64,000 nucleotides of DNA from Methanoregulaceae archaeon UBA467 (GTDB taxonomy: Archaea > Halobacteriota > Methanomicrobia > Methanomicrobiales > Methanospirillaceae): assembly GCA_002503825.1 (NCBI GenBank), contig DASP01000013.1, forward strand, positions 1 to 64,000. The letters are read 5' to 3'. Under the pieces are notes generated by a model. The model had not been told where the DNA came from. It did not search any database and worked only from the letters and a program-made list of their open reading frames with translations. This document shows, one piece after another, positions 7,759-15,799 of the stretch. The position numbers and the translations under genes were made by a program. Each line of letters begins with the position of its first letter. Within the stretch, counting starts at the first letter, position 1.

Positions 7759-8388
7759 GTGGGCATAAAGGAATGGTTAATACCCCAGGACAAGATATTT
7801 TTCGACCTATTCGAGCGACTTGCAGCGGTAGTGGTACTTTCATCGTACAGGCTTGTCGACCTCGTGGACGATTTTTCAGATGTGAAGTCAAAAGTACACC
7901 AGATCGAACAGCTGGAGCATGAAGGAGACCGCATTACCCACGAGATATACGAACAGCTGAACAGGACGTTTATCACACCGCTTGAACCTGAAGAAATATC
8001 CCGCCTGGCATCAGCCCTCGATGATATCCTTGATTATATCGACGGAACCGCATCAAAGATGTATAACTATGGCATTACCGAGACCGATATGCACATGGTG
8101 GAACTGGCAAAGCTGGTGCAGCTCTCGGTGGTGGAGGTGGAAGAAGCGGTGAAAGGCATCCGGGCCCTTAAATATCCACACCTGATTGAGCACCGCTGCA
8201 TCGAGATAAACCGGCTGGAAAACCTTGCGGATGATGTCCTTGCCCATGCAACCAACGACCTCTTCCATTCTACAGATGCAGTCCGTATCATCAAGCTCAA
8301 GGATGTCTATGAATATCTCGAGATTGCAACAGACAAATGCGAGGACGCTGCAAACGTCCTTTCTGATATTGCAATAAGGCATTCGTGA
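7759..8388 (+). CDS. DUF47 / PhoU-like regulator of phosphate transport
   Basis: 209 residues, GTG start at 7759 (GTGGGCATAAAGG...). All-helical with the PhoU-type acidic metal-binding pattern: QIEQLEHEGDRITHEIYEQL (near 50-70, with E-x-x-x-D) and EINRLENLADDVLAHA in the second half. This is the DUF47 (TIGR00153-type) family, normally encoded directly before a PiT phosphate permease and thought to modulate it. Here the permease gene follows with a 4-nt overlap if it uses GTG, or 5 nt apart from its ATG. A cytoplasmic accessory role in phosphate uptake fits the polyphosphate genes found 5 kb downstream. DNA binding is not expected. Confidence 0.85.
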   Translation: MGIKEWLIPQDKIFFDLFERLAAVVVLSSYRLVDLVDDFSDVKSKVHQIEQLEHEGDRITHEIYEQLNRTFITPLEPEEISRLASALDDILDYIDGTASKMYNYGITETDMHMVELAKLVQLSVVEVEEAVKGIRALKYPHLIEHRCIEINRLENLADDVLAHATNDLFHSTDAVRIIKLKDVYEYLEIATDKCEDAANVLSDIAIRHS

Positions 8389-8393
8389 TCCAG

Positions 8394-9572
8394 ATGGAGA
8401 TCGTGGTCATCGCAGGAATTATCCTTGCCCTCTTATTCAACTTTGTGAACGGGCTGAATGATGCTGCGAATTCAATTGCGACCGTTGTTGCCACAAAGGT
8501 AATGAGCCCGTTGCAGGGTGTCCTTATGGCCGCATTCTTCAACCTCGTCGGCCCGCTCATTTTCACCACTGCAATTGCCAAGACGATCGGAAAAGGCATC
8601 GTGGGTGCCGGCTTCATGACCACGGAAGTGATCCTTGTCGGCATGTTTGTCGCGGTCCTCTGGGTCTTCCTCTCGTCATATTCAGGTATCCCGATCTCTG
8701 CAAGCCATGCGCTGGTGGGAGGACTGCTTGGTGCAGCGGTGGCATACGGCGGGTTATATGCAGTCCTCTGGCCTCCGCTCGAAACAGTGGAGATGCTCGT
8801 GCTTGTCGTCGTCGCCGGAGCCGCCCTCGGGGCCGCCGTCCTTGCGGCAATGGCGTGGTATAAAAAAGAAGTACGGTGGATCGAATTCATGGGGGTGGGT
8901 GCCCTCTGCGGAATAGCGCTCTCTGTCCCGTTTGTCATCGTCACCTATATCCTGCCGATTTCAGGGATACTTGCAATACTCATTTTTATCGTGGTTTCCC
9001 CGATGCTCGGACTTATCGCCTCATTTTTACTGGGCATGCTCATAATCAGGCTTTTCCGGAACCATCCCGGAAAGATGATGAACGGGATCTTCCGGAAACT
9101 GCAGGTGGTTTCAGCAGCGTTTTACAGCATCGGTCACGGCAGCAACGACGCACAGAACGCAATGGGAATAATCACGGCCATACTCGTTGCCGGAGGGCTT
9201 CTCACCGATTTCAACGTACCCCTCTGGGTGATACTGATATCAAGTATTGCAATATCTCTGGGGACGTTCCTTGGCGGCTGGCGCGTCGTGGAGACCATGG
9301 CAACCAAGATTACAAAACTCAGGCCGTACCAGGGTTTCTGTGCCGAGACGGGAGGCGGAGTGGTACTGTCGTTTGTCACTGCATTCGGCGTGCCCGTATC
9401 GACCACCCATGCCATCAGCGGATCCATCATGGGAGTCGGGGCTACAAGAGGCTATTCTGCAGTACAATGGGGAATTGTGAGGAGGATTGTGGCGGCATGG
9501 GTGATAACAATCCCGATCACCTCCATTTTTGCATTTTTCTTTTATCTCTGTTACAGGACATTGTTCATGTAA
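8394..9572 (+). CDS. pit: PiT-family inorganic phosphate permease
   Basis: About 392 residues, 10-11 hydrophobic segments. Both halves carry the PiT signature: GLNDAANSIATVVATK near the N-terminus and GHGSNDAQNAMGIITAIL in the middle, each with the conserved N-D-A/Q-x-N core. The C-terminal half also has PVSTTHAISGSIMGVG, the counterpart of PISASHALVGGLLGAA in the first half, reflecting an ancient inverted duplication. It imports phosphate with a coupling cation. The start may be ATG 8394 or the in-frame GTG 8385 that overlaps the stop of the DUF47 gene. Translational coupling is likely in either case. Confidence 0.92.
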   Translation: MEIVVIAGIILALLFNFVNGLNDAANSIATVVATKVMSPLQGVLMAAFFNLVGPLIFTTAIAKTIGKGIVGAGFMTTEVILVGMFVAVLWVFLSSYSGIPISASHALVGGLLGAAVAYGGLYAVLWPPLETVEMLVLVVVAGAALGAAVLAAMAWYKKEVRWIEFMGVGALCGIALSVPFVIVTYILPISGILAILIFIVVSPMLGLIASFLLGMLIIRLFRNHPGKMMNGIFRKLQVVSAAFYSIGHGSNDAQNAMGIITAILVAGGLLTDFNVPLWVILISSIAISLGTFLGGWRVVETMATKITKLRPYQGFCAETGGGVVLSFVTAFGVPVSTTHAISGSIMGVGATRGYSAVQWGIVRRIVAAWVITIPITSIFAFFFYLCYRTLFM

Positions 9573-9746
9573 GGTCAAAACAGACCATTCCCGGGTCCGG
9601 GAAACCCGGTGTGTATTCACATCCGGGGGTCATGCAATGTACAGGTATATAATTGAAGGGAACCGGGGTGTCCCGCCTGCCCTCGTCCTCGTGTCGATCA
9701 CATGCACCGCCATCAGGCGGGTTCCGGGACGTGTATAACAAGGATA

Positions 9747-10409
9747 TTATAGTGTGCTGCCGGGCTGTTTTTTGGTTATTTCCCGGTAGTACCTGCAGTT
9801 GTCCCGGATGAGGCACGTTTCACAGCGGGGTTTTTTTGCATCGCAGACCGATCTCCCGTGCGCGATGAGAAGGTCGGTCAGGCGGCCCCACTGCTCTTTC
9901 TGATAGAAGTGCATCAGGTCTGATTCAACCTGTTCTGCAGTTTTTCCGCGCGAAAACCCGATACGGCCGGCAAGACGGAAGACGTGCGTATCCACGGCAA
10001 CCCCCGCATTTTTTCCAAATGCATGAAAAAGGACGATGTTTGCAGTTTTTCTCCCGACGCCCGGTATCCGGAGCAGCTCGTCCATGGTGTCAGGAACGGT
10101 GCCATTGAATTCGTCTTTCACCATCCGGGCGGCAGAGATGATATGTCGTGCCTTCATCCGGAAAAAGCCGGTACTATGGATGAGGGCCTCCACGTCAGCC
10201 GGGTCCGCCGCTGCGAGTGCATCAGGGGTCGGGTACGATGAAAAGAGTCTCACACGGACACTTTCAACGGCGCGGTCAGTGGTCTGCGCCGAAAGAATGG
10301 TCAGGACAAGGATCTGGAACGGTGTTGCATCAGTATGCGGGATGTATGACGCATCCGGGTATTCCTTCTCAAGGGTTCTGAATATTTCACATGCGGTCTG
10401 TTCGTTCAT
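9747..10409 (-). CDS. nth: Endonuclease III (DNA glycosylase/AP lyase)
   Basis: 220 residues, standard length. It removes oxidised pyrimidines and nicks the abasic site in base excision repair. The helix-hairpin-helix LLRIPGVGRKTANIVL holds the catalytic Lys, and VAVDTHVFRLAGRIG holds the catalytic Asp. At the C-terminus a [4Fe-4S] cluster motif C-x6-C-x2-C-x5-C is complete (CDAKKPRCETCLIRDNC). The gene stands alone on the minus strand, converging on the phosphate permease across a 170-nt spacer that contains a CCGGGTCCGGGAAACCCGG hairpin. Confidence 0.94.
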   Translation of the reverse strand: MNEQTACEIFRTLEKEYPDASYIPHTDATPFQILVLTILSAQTTDRAVESVRVRLFSSYPTPDALAAADPADVEALIHSTGFFRMKARHIISAARMVKDEFNGTVPDTMDELLRIPGVGRKTANIVLFHAFGKNAGVAVDTHVFRLAGRIGFSRGKTAEQVESDLMHFYQKEQWGRLTDLLIAHGRSVCDAKKPRCETCLIRDNCRYYREITKKQPGSTL

Positions 10410-10472
10410 GACCAGGCCCCCTCCGGGGCGGATGCATGCATGTGCGGTGAATGACGGAAGAAAAAGACATTA

Positions 10473-10547
10473 TGGGGTAGGGCAGATTCGAACTGCCGTC
10501 AAAGCGTCCCAAACGCTCTAGGATGGACCAGGCTACCCTACTACCCC
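10473..10547 (-). tRNA. tRNA-Pro (anticodon UGG)
   Basis: Acceptor GGGGTAG/CTACCCC. The anticodon stem GAGCG/CGCTT encloses loop TTTGGGA, giving anticodon TGG followed by G37 as in proline tRNAs. The T arm is GGCAG-TTCGAAT-CTGCC. The discriminator is A. No intron and no encoded CCA. The 5' half, with the GGGTAGCCTGG D-arm, is typical of archaea. Confidence 0.92.
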
Positions 10548-10586
10548 GCAACCGAGAATACATGTTTGCTGGTTATTTAAAAATAA

Positions 10587-11312
10587 CTACCGCTTTGGTG
10601 CGGTGTCAACCAGAGGAAAAGGATTCTTCCCGGTCTCGCTCACAATCGTCCCGGTGAACGTACCCGACAGGAGCGCAGCCGAAAGGTTTGCCGGGTCTCT
10701 CCCGTCCAGCACCACAAGCGGTATGGAACTCCTGCATACGACCTTTACCGCGACCATGTCCATCACCGTATTTGATCCTGCCCCGAGGGTGTCGCCGCTC
10801 ACGATTTCGAGAAGGCGCGATGCGGTTATTGTTGAATACCTGACGGCATCCCTGTCTTTTTTGGGATCGGCACTATAAATCCCGTCAATCGATGTGGCGT
10901 TAATCAGCAGGTCGGCCCCGACACGTTCGGCAAGCACTGCCGAGACCGCATCGGTGGTCTGGGCAGGAGTGATTCCCCCCATCACAACGATTTTTCCCGA
11001 CTCGGCAAATGCCATGGCCTCGGTCTGGTTTTCTGCCACAACCGGATATGCAAGGCTGCCGAGTGCACCGACCAGCAGTGCGGCATTCAGGCGGGTGATC
11101 CTGATCCCGGTCTCGTCACATGTCCCTTCATCGATGCCGAGGCTGCGGGCCACTTCGATGTACCTGCGTGCCTCGCCACCTCCGCCTACAACAATAAAAA
11201 GCTGCATGTGGCGGGCAATTTCGCCGAGTACAGGAACGTAACGGCTGATATTATTTGACTCAAGGGAGGGAATCAGCACAGATCCCCCGAGCGAAAGAAC
11301 CACTTTTTTCAT
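10587..11312 (-). CDS. pyrH: UMP kinase (archaeal type)
   Basis: 241 residues, amino-acid kinase fold. It phosphorylates UMP to UDP. Motifs are VVLSLGGSVLIP at the N-terminus, FIVVGGGGEARRYIE (nucleotide/phosphate loop), CDETGIRITRLNAALLVGAL, VMGGITPAQTTDAVSAVLAE, NATSIDGIYSADPKKD and the GAGSNTVMDMVAVKVV acceptor region. The length fits archaeal PyrH rather than the aspartokinase branch. Divergent from a small zinc-ribbon gene that starts 45 nt away on the other strand. Confidence 0.93.
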   Translation of the reverse strand: MKKVVLSLGGSVLIPSLESNNISRYVPVLGEIARHMQLFIVVGGGGEARRYIEVARSLGIDEGTCDETGIRITRLNAALLVGALGSLAYPVVAENQTEAMAFAESGKIVVMGGITPAQTTDAVSAVLAERVGADLLINATSIDGIYSADPKKDRDAVRYSTITASRLLEIVSGDTLGAGSNTVMDMVAVKVVCRSSIPLVVLDGRDPANLSAALLSGTFTGTIVSETGKNPFPLVDTAPKR

Positions 11313-11356
11313 TCAAACCAGTTTATTTCTTGGAAGGCCAACATATAGTTGTTGAG

Positions 11357-11512
11357 ATGATTCACTGTCCGGTATGCGGGAGCCGGGAGATCTATGCGGT
11401 GGCAGGGGGGTACATCGGCCAGATCTACCGGTGTAAGAAATGTGGCTACCGTGGTTCTTTTGTTCTTGAAACTGATGATACCGATGATTCCGCGAAGAAT
11501 TCCGGATGCTGA
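11357..11512 (+). CDS. Small single zinc-ribbon protein
   Basis: 51 residues from ATG 11357. Two CxxC knuckles 18 residues apart (CPVCGSREIY... and CKKCGYRG) form a classic zinc ribbon, followed by an acidic tail (ETDDTDDSAKN) and a final GC. Such small proteins are common in euryarchaea and may bind nucleic acid or protein partners. No specific function is known to me. A longer frame starting at 11255 would run through the divergent promoter region and the pyrH start, so I reject it. The AmrS-like gene follows 57 nt later and may be co-transcribed. Confidence 0.7.
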   Translation: MIHCPVCGSREIYAVAGGYIGQIYRCKKCGYRGSFVLETDDTDDSAKNSGC

Positions 11513-11569
11513 TACCGGTACCAGCACCTTTATCAGTCATCTCCCCGATTCCACATACTGTGAAAAGGC

Positions 11570-12583
11570 ATGCATGAGGCGCTCCAGTACGAGAAGACCG
11601 CAGATAATTTGGTGAATTGTTCCCTGTGCAGCCACCGGTGCAGGATAAAGGAAGGATCATTCGGGATCTGCGGGGTCAGGCAGAACCGTGCCGGTGTATT
11701 GTATGCCACGACATACGGCCGCATCAGTGCGGAAGCTGTGGACCCGATTGAAAAAAAACCGCTCTATCACTTCCTTCCCGGGTCGCGCTCATATTCTCTC
11801 GGCGGTGTCGGGTGCAATTTTCATTGCGAGCACTGCCAGAACTGGCATATTTCGCGATCCGGTATCGACGATGCCCTGCTAAGGGATCTATCACCTGAAG
11901 AAGGGGTACGCCGTGCGGCAGCAACCGGCTGTGCCAGTATCTCCTGGACCTACAATGAACCGACCATCTGGCATGAGTATACCCTCGACATGGGTGCACG
12001 TGCCCGGCAGCAGGGGATCGGCACGGTCTATGTGACAAACGGCTACATGACCGAAGAGGCGCTCCGCGAGCTTTCGCCGATGTTAAACGCGTTCCGGGTG
12101 GATATCAAGGCATTTTCGGATGACTTCTATAAAAAAATATGCGGCGCCCGCCTCCAGCCGGTGCTCGATTCAACCGTTCTCGCGAAAGAACTGGGTATGC
12201 ATGTCGAGATTGTCAACCTTGTGATCCCGGGTTTAAATGACAGTCCGGATGAGACCGACCGGCTCATCCGGTGGATCATTGAATATACCGGGCCGGAAAC
12301 ACCGGTTCATTTCACCCGGTTTCACCCTGATTACCATATGCAGGACCGGGGTGCAACGCCTGTCGCAGTCCTCGACCGGATATACCGGCGTGCGAAAGAG
12401 CTTGGCCTGAAGTACCCGTATATCGGAAACGTGTATAACCACCCCGGTGAGAATACGTGGTGCCCGGTCTGCGGGGAACTCCTTGTCGAACGCTCCGGTT
12501 TTTCCAGCCAGGTGAGGAACATCTCGGGTAACCGGTGTAAAAAATGCGGAGAAGTCATCCCGTTCATTGATCATGCCGGCTGA
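11570..12583 (+). CDS. amrS: AmrS-like radical SAM protein (AmmeMemoRadiSam family)
   Basis: 337 residues. The radical SAM cluster motif is GCNFHCEHCQN (C-x3-C-x2-C) near residue 85, as in activating-enzyme relatives. It is preceded by an N-terminal CSLCSHRCRI zinc/iron-like motif. Also seen: ISWTYNEPTIWHEYTLD, YVTNGYMTEEAL and VDIKAFSDDFYKKICGA, all typical of the AmmeMemoRadiSam-system enzyme. A C-terminal CPVCGELL...CKKCGE pair forms a zinc ribbon. The family usually occurs with MEMO1-like and AMMECR1-like genes; neither is in this window. Its chemistry is not established. The last codons overlap the Mut7-C gene by 11 nt, so the two are translationally coupled. Confidence 0.85.
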   Translation: MHEALQYEKTADNLVNCSLCSHRCRIKEGSFGICGVRQNRAGVLYATTYGRISAEAVDPIEKKPLYHFLPGSRSYSLGGVGCNFHCEHCQNWHISRSGIDDALLRDLSPEEGVRRAAATGCASISWTYNEPTIWHEYTLDMGARARQQGIGTVYVTNGYMTEEALRELSPMLNAFRVDIKAFSDDFYKKICGARLQPVLDSTVLAKELGMHVEIVNLVIPGLNDSPDETDRLIRWIIEYTGPETPVHFTRFHPDYHMQDRGATPVAVLDRIYRRAKELGLKYPYIGNVYNHPGENTWCPVCGELLVERSGFSSQVRNISGNRCKKCGEVIPFIDHAG

Positions 12584-13067
12584 AGGTGCACGTGAGAACC
12601 GGTTTCTTGTCGACAGGATGCTCGGGACGCTCTGCCGGTACCTGCGGTTCATGGGATATGATGCCGTCAGTGCAAATACGTTTGAAACGGGTAATAAAAA
12701 AGAAGATACCCTGCTGCTTCTGCAGGCACGGGACGAGGGGCGCATCATCCTCACGAAGGACCGTGAACTGGCACGAAGAGGCGGGGACAATGCATTCCTT
12801 GTCAGGGAAGACGAAGTGATGGACCAGGTCGGTGTACTGGCAGGGCGCGGCATGATCGACCCTGTCGTGCGAATGACCCGGTGTTCGCTCTGCAATATGC
12901 CGCTCAGGCCTGCCCGTGCCGTTGAGATTGAAACATCAGGGTATGCCCCGGAAAAGAGAGATGAATACGATTTTTTCTGGTGTCCGGACTGCAAAAAGCT
13001 CTACTGGATGGGATCACACGGCAGGAATCTTGACAAAAGGATAAAAGAAAAGCTTGGGGAAGGATAA
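12573..13067 (+). CDS. Mut7-C domain protein (PIN-like RNase fold plus zinc ribbon)
   Basis: 164 residues from ATG 12573, overlapping the amrS stop by 11 nt. The N-terminal two thirds match Mut7-C: RFLVDRMLGTLCRYLRFMGYD, GRIILTKDRELARR and acidic residues typical of a PIN-like nuclease fold. The C-terminal third has CSLCNMPL...CPDCKKLYW, a zinc ribbon followed by the usual W-G-x-H-type segment (WMGSHGRNLDKRI). An RNA-cleaving role is inferred from fold only. A TTG six nt upstream is a less likely start. Confidence 0.85.
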   Translation: MPAEGARENRFLVDRMLGTLCRYLRFMGYDAVSANTFETGNKKEDTLLLLQARDEGRIILTKDRELARRGGDNAFLVREDEVMDQVGVLAGRGMIDPVVRMTRCSLCNMPLRPARAVEIETSGYAPEKRDEYDFFWCPDCKKLYWMGSHGRNLDKRIKEKLGEG

Positions 13068-13068
13068 T

Positions 13069-13488
13069 TCAGGCTGCTTCAGCAGAGCCTTTCTTCTCGG
13101 CAACCTGGTTGTAACGCTTCAGCCAGACGAGTTCGTTCCCCTCGAACCCGAATTTCTTCATTTTGAGGACTTCAACGCCCCTGGGTACTCCGGACACATC
13201 TGCGCCCTGGGGCACCAGGATGATCTTTCTCGGGCGCGTGACTCCTCCGACCGGCATTGAACCGGCCATTGTTTCAAGTGCACTTATTACCCCTGGTGAG
13301 ACTTTCGGTTCAAAAGAGGCTACTATATATGCACCCTCTGATCGCCCGAGAATTCTCCGGTTGATAACATATGCCTCACTCTGTCCCGTTCCCGCTGCCG
13401 GTTTCATCTGCCATCCGTCAACCGTTGAAAAGAACCGCTTCAGTTCTTTCCGAACAAAATCATGCATAACATCTTCATTCGATCCCAT
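13069..13488 (-). CDS. Conserved-looking hypothetical protein
   Basis: 139 residues from ATG 13488 (MGSNEDVMHDFVRKEL). Soluble, basic, alternating alpha/beta. The N-terminal helix VRKELKRFF is followed by EAYVINRRILGRSEGAYIVASF, a PRKIILVPQGADV strand and GVEVLKMKKFGFEGNELVWL. The layout resembles small nuclease- or Rossmann-like domains, but I see no catalytic motif and do not recognise the family. It converges on the Mut7-C gene with one nt between stops. An upstream extension to 13596 exists but has no support. Confidence 0.5.
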   Translation of the reverse strand: MGSNEDVMHDFVRKELKRFFSTVDGWQMKPAAGTGQSEAYVINRRILGRSEGAYIVASFEPKVSPGVISALETMAGSMPVGGVTRPRKIILVPQGADVSGVPRGVEVLKMKKFGFEGNELVWLKRYNQVAEKKGSAEAA

Positions 13489-13663
13489 AATTCTTCGCAA
13501 GATGGTACTTTGCCGCAGAATACTAAAACTATTTGGTATCGTTTTTTGAGATTCCAGCCTGACAAAACCGGTCAGTGTCGGGGCGGGACCGGACACGGGT
13601 AAAATATTTCTTCAATACTCTCCTTAATATTAAAATACTGTATTTATTCAGGCGTTGTTGTTT

Positions 13664-15799
13664 ATGGTACCCCCCCCATCATCCCACCCGGTGCACGGGA
13701 TCAGGCAGGAGAGTTGCTCTCTCAATGAGAACCCTTCCAATTTTATCAACAGGGAACTGTCGTGGATCGAGTTCAACCGCCACGTGCTCACCGAAGCGAT
13801 GGATAAGAGTCATCCCCTCCTCGAAAGGGTAAAATTCCTTTCGATATTTGCAAACAACCTGGACGAGTTTTTTATGATCCGGGTTTCAGGGCTCCAGCGG
13901 CAGGTCGCAAAAGGGGTCCGCGAGGCACCGCCGGATGGCATGACCCCTTCAAAGCAACTCGACGCCATCCATTCCGTCCTCTCTGAAATGCTTCAGCAAC
14001 AGTCGGACGTATGGCATAACGACCTGGTCCCGGCCCTCTCTGAGAACGGTATACAGATCGTACCTGTCAATAAGCTGGATGATTTCTGCAGGGAATCACT
14101 CAGGGCGTACTTTATCAGGGAGATCTTTCCGGTTCTGACACCCCTTGCGTTTGACAAGACCCACCCGTTCCCGTTCATTTCAAATCTCTCCCTCAACCTT
14201 GCAATACTGCTGCATGATCCTACGACAATGGAGGAATATTTCGCACGGGTGAAGGTCCCGACCACCCTTTTTCCAAGGATCATAAAGGTGCCTGAAAAAC
14301 CCGGGTATACCGGCCCTGAGAAAATGGTCTTTATCGAAGAATGCGTGGCATCCAACCTCGATATTCTTTTCCCGGGTCTTGCCGTCAGCGCGGTGTACCC
14401 GTTCAGGGTGACCCGCGATGCCGACCTGGAGATCGAAGAGGATGAAGCGTCGGACCTTCTGACCGCGATCGAAGAAGGCATGGAGATGCGGAGGATAGGC
14501 TCGCCGGTGAGAATCGAGGTCGACCGGTCGATGCCTGCACGGATCTGCAGCATGATAGGAAGAAAGCTCGGTATTGCGCCGGACATGTTTTACCGGGTCT
14601 CTTCACCGCTCGGGATGGTGGATCTCATGGAGTTTTTACGTCTTGACCGTCCCGATCTCAAGGATGAACCGTTCACTCCGAGCATGCCCCCTGCCCTTGA
14701 ACCGGGCGGGGACTATTTTTCCGCGATCAGGAAGGGAGACATACTTCTTTTTCACCCGTACGACAGTTTCACCCCCGTGATACATTTCCTCTCACAGGCG
14801 GCAGAGGACCCGGATGTACTCGCAATAAAAATTACGCTGTACCGGGCCGGAGCCAATTCACCTGTCGTGAATGCGCTCCTGAAAGCACGTGAAAATGGAA
14901 AGTCTGTAACCGCCCTTATCGAGCTCAAAGCCCGGTTTGACGAGGAGAACAACATCGGCTGGGCACGCGCCCTTGAACGGGCAGGTGCCCATGTGGTCTA
15001 CGGCATCCTGGGACTCAAGGTGCATGCAAAGATCTGCATGGTGATCAGGAAAGAAAAAAGCGGGATCGTGCGGTACGTCCACCTCGGCACCGGCAATTAT
15101 AATGCGACGAGCAGCAGGGTTTATACCGATTTCGGGGTATTTACCGCACGGGATGTAATTGGCGAGGACGCCACGGACCTCTTTAACTCGCTGACCGGGT
15201 GCTCGAGGTTTCTGGACTACAGGGCACTCCTCGTGGCCCCCGGCGGGATCCGTTCGGGCATTCTCTCCCGGATCGACCGTGAGACAGAGCACCACAGGGT
15301 GCATGGAAACGGACGGATCATCTTTAAAATGAACGCTCTTGTTGACAGGGACTGCATCACTGCACTCTACCGGGCGTCACAGGCCGGAGTAGAGGTGATA
15401 ATACAGGTAAGGGGTATATGCTGTCTTCGCCCCGGGCTGAAGGGGATATCTGAAAATATCAGGGTCACATCCATCGTAGGAAGGTTCCTTGAACATGCGA
15501 GGATCTATTATTTCCATAACGGGGGTGACCCAGAAGTATTCCTGGGGAGTGCCGACCTGATGCCGAGGAATCTCGACAGGCGTGTCGAGGTGTTGTTCCC
15601 GGTGGAAGACCGCACCTTAAAGGCGGCGATTACCGATCTTATCCTGCCGGTCCACCTTTCGGACAATACCAAGGCCCGCGTACTCGGCCCGGACGGCAGG
15701 TACCAGCGTGTCGGGAAAAAGGCAGGTGAGCCGGCATGCAATGCGCAGGAATGGTGTCTCTCCCATCGCGGGGTATGGCAATATGGGAAAAAAGAATAA
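13664..15799 (+). CDS. ppk1: Polyphosphate kinase 1
   Basis: 711 residues, normal PPK1 size. It builds polyphosphate from ATP, reversibly. The N domain begins FINRELSWIEFNRHVLTEAM and includes SIFANNLDEFFMIRVSGL. The C-terminal catalytic domains show VLAIKITLYRAGANSPVVNAL, the histidine motif GLKVHAKICMVIRKE (phospho-His), HLGTGNYNATSSRVYTDFG, and a second His element GRFLEHARIYYFHNGGD with SADLMPRNLDRRVEVLFPV. First gene of a tight operon: the CHAD gene starts 17 nt before its stop. The start ATG 13664 is followed by a run of eight C (13670-13677). No good ribosome binding site is visible, so the true start is uncertain within about 20 codons. Confidence 0.93.
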   Translation: MVPPPSSHPVHGIRQESCSLNENPSNFINRELSWIEFNRHVLTEAMDKSHPLLERVKFLSIFANNLDEFFMIRVSGLQRQVAKGVREAPPDGMTPSKQLDAIHSVLSEMLQQQSDVWHNDLVPALSENGIQIVPVNKLDDFCRESLRAYFIREIFPVLTPLAFDKTHPFPFISNLSLNLAILLHDPTTMEEYFARVKVPTTLFPRIIKVPEKPGYTGPEKMVFIEECVASNLDILFPGLAVSAVYPFRVTRDADLEIEEDEASDLLTAIEEGMEMRRIGSPVRIEVDRSMPARICSMIGRKLGIAPDMFYRVSSPLGMVDLMEFLRLDRPDLKDEPFTPSMPPALEPGGDYFSAIRKGDILLFHPYDSFTPVIHFLSQAAEDPDVLAIKITLYRAGANSPVVNALLKARENGKSVTALIELKARFDEENNIGWARALERAGAHVVYGILGLKVHAKICMVIRKEKSGIVRYVHLGTGNYNATSSRVYTDFGVFTARDVIGEDATDLFNSLTGCSRFLDYRALLVAPGGIRSGILSRIDRETEHHRVHGNGRIIFKMNALVDRDCITALYRASQAGVEVIIQVRGICCLRPGLKGISENIRVTSIVGRFLEHARIYYFHNGGDPEVFLGSADLMPRNLDRRVEVLFPVEDRTLKAAITDLILPVHLSDNTKARVLGPDGRYQRVGKKAGEPACNAQEWCLSHRGVWQYGKKE

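Noticed and set aside
7245..7922. 225-codon open frame between tRNA-Ala and the DUF47 gene
   Set aside because: It runs out of frame into the DUF47 gene, has no recognisable protein signature, and its composition follows hairpin-forming GC-rich DNA.
9573..9746. Structured RNA between the permease and endonuclease III genes
   Set aside because: It holds only a short CCGGG/CCCGG hairpin, adequate for a 3'-end signal; no tRNA or other RNA fold is recognisable.
11255..11356. Longer N-terminus for the 51-residue zinc-ribbon protein
   Set aside because: It would overlap the start of pyrH on the other strand and lacks any domain; ATG 11357 places the zinc knuckles at the usual distance from the start.
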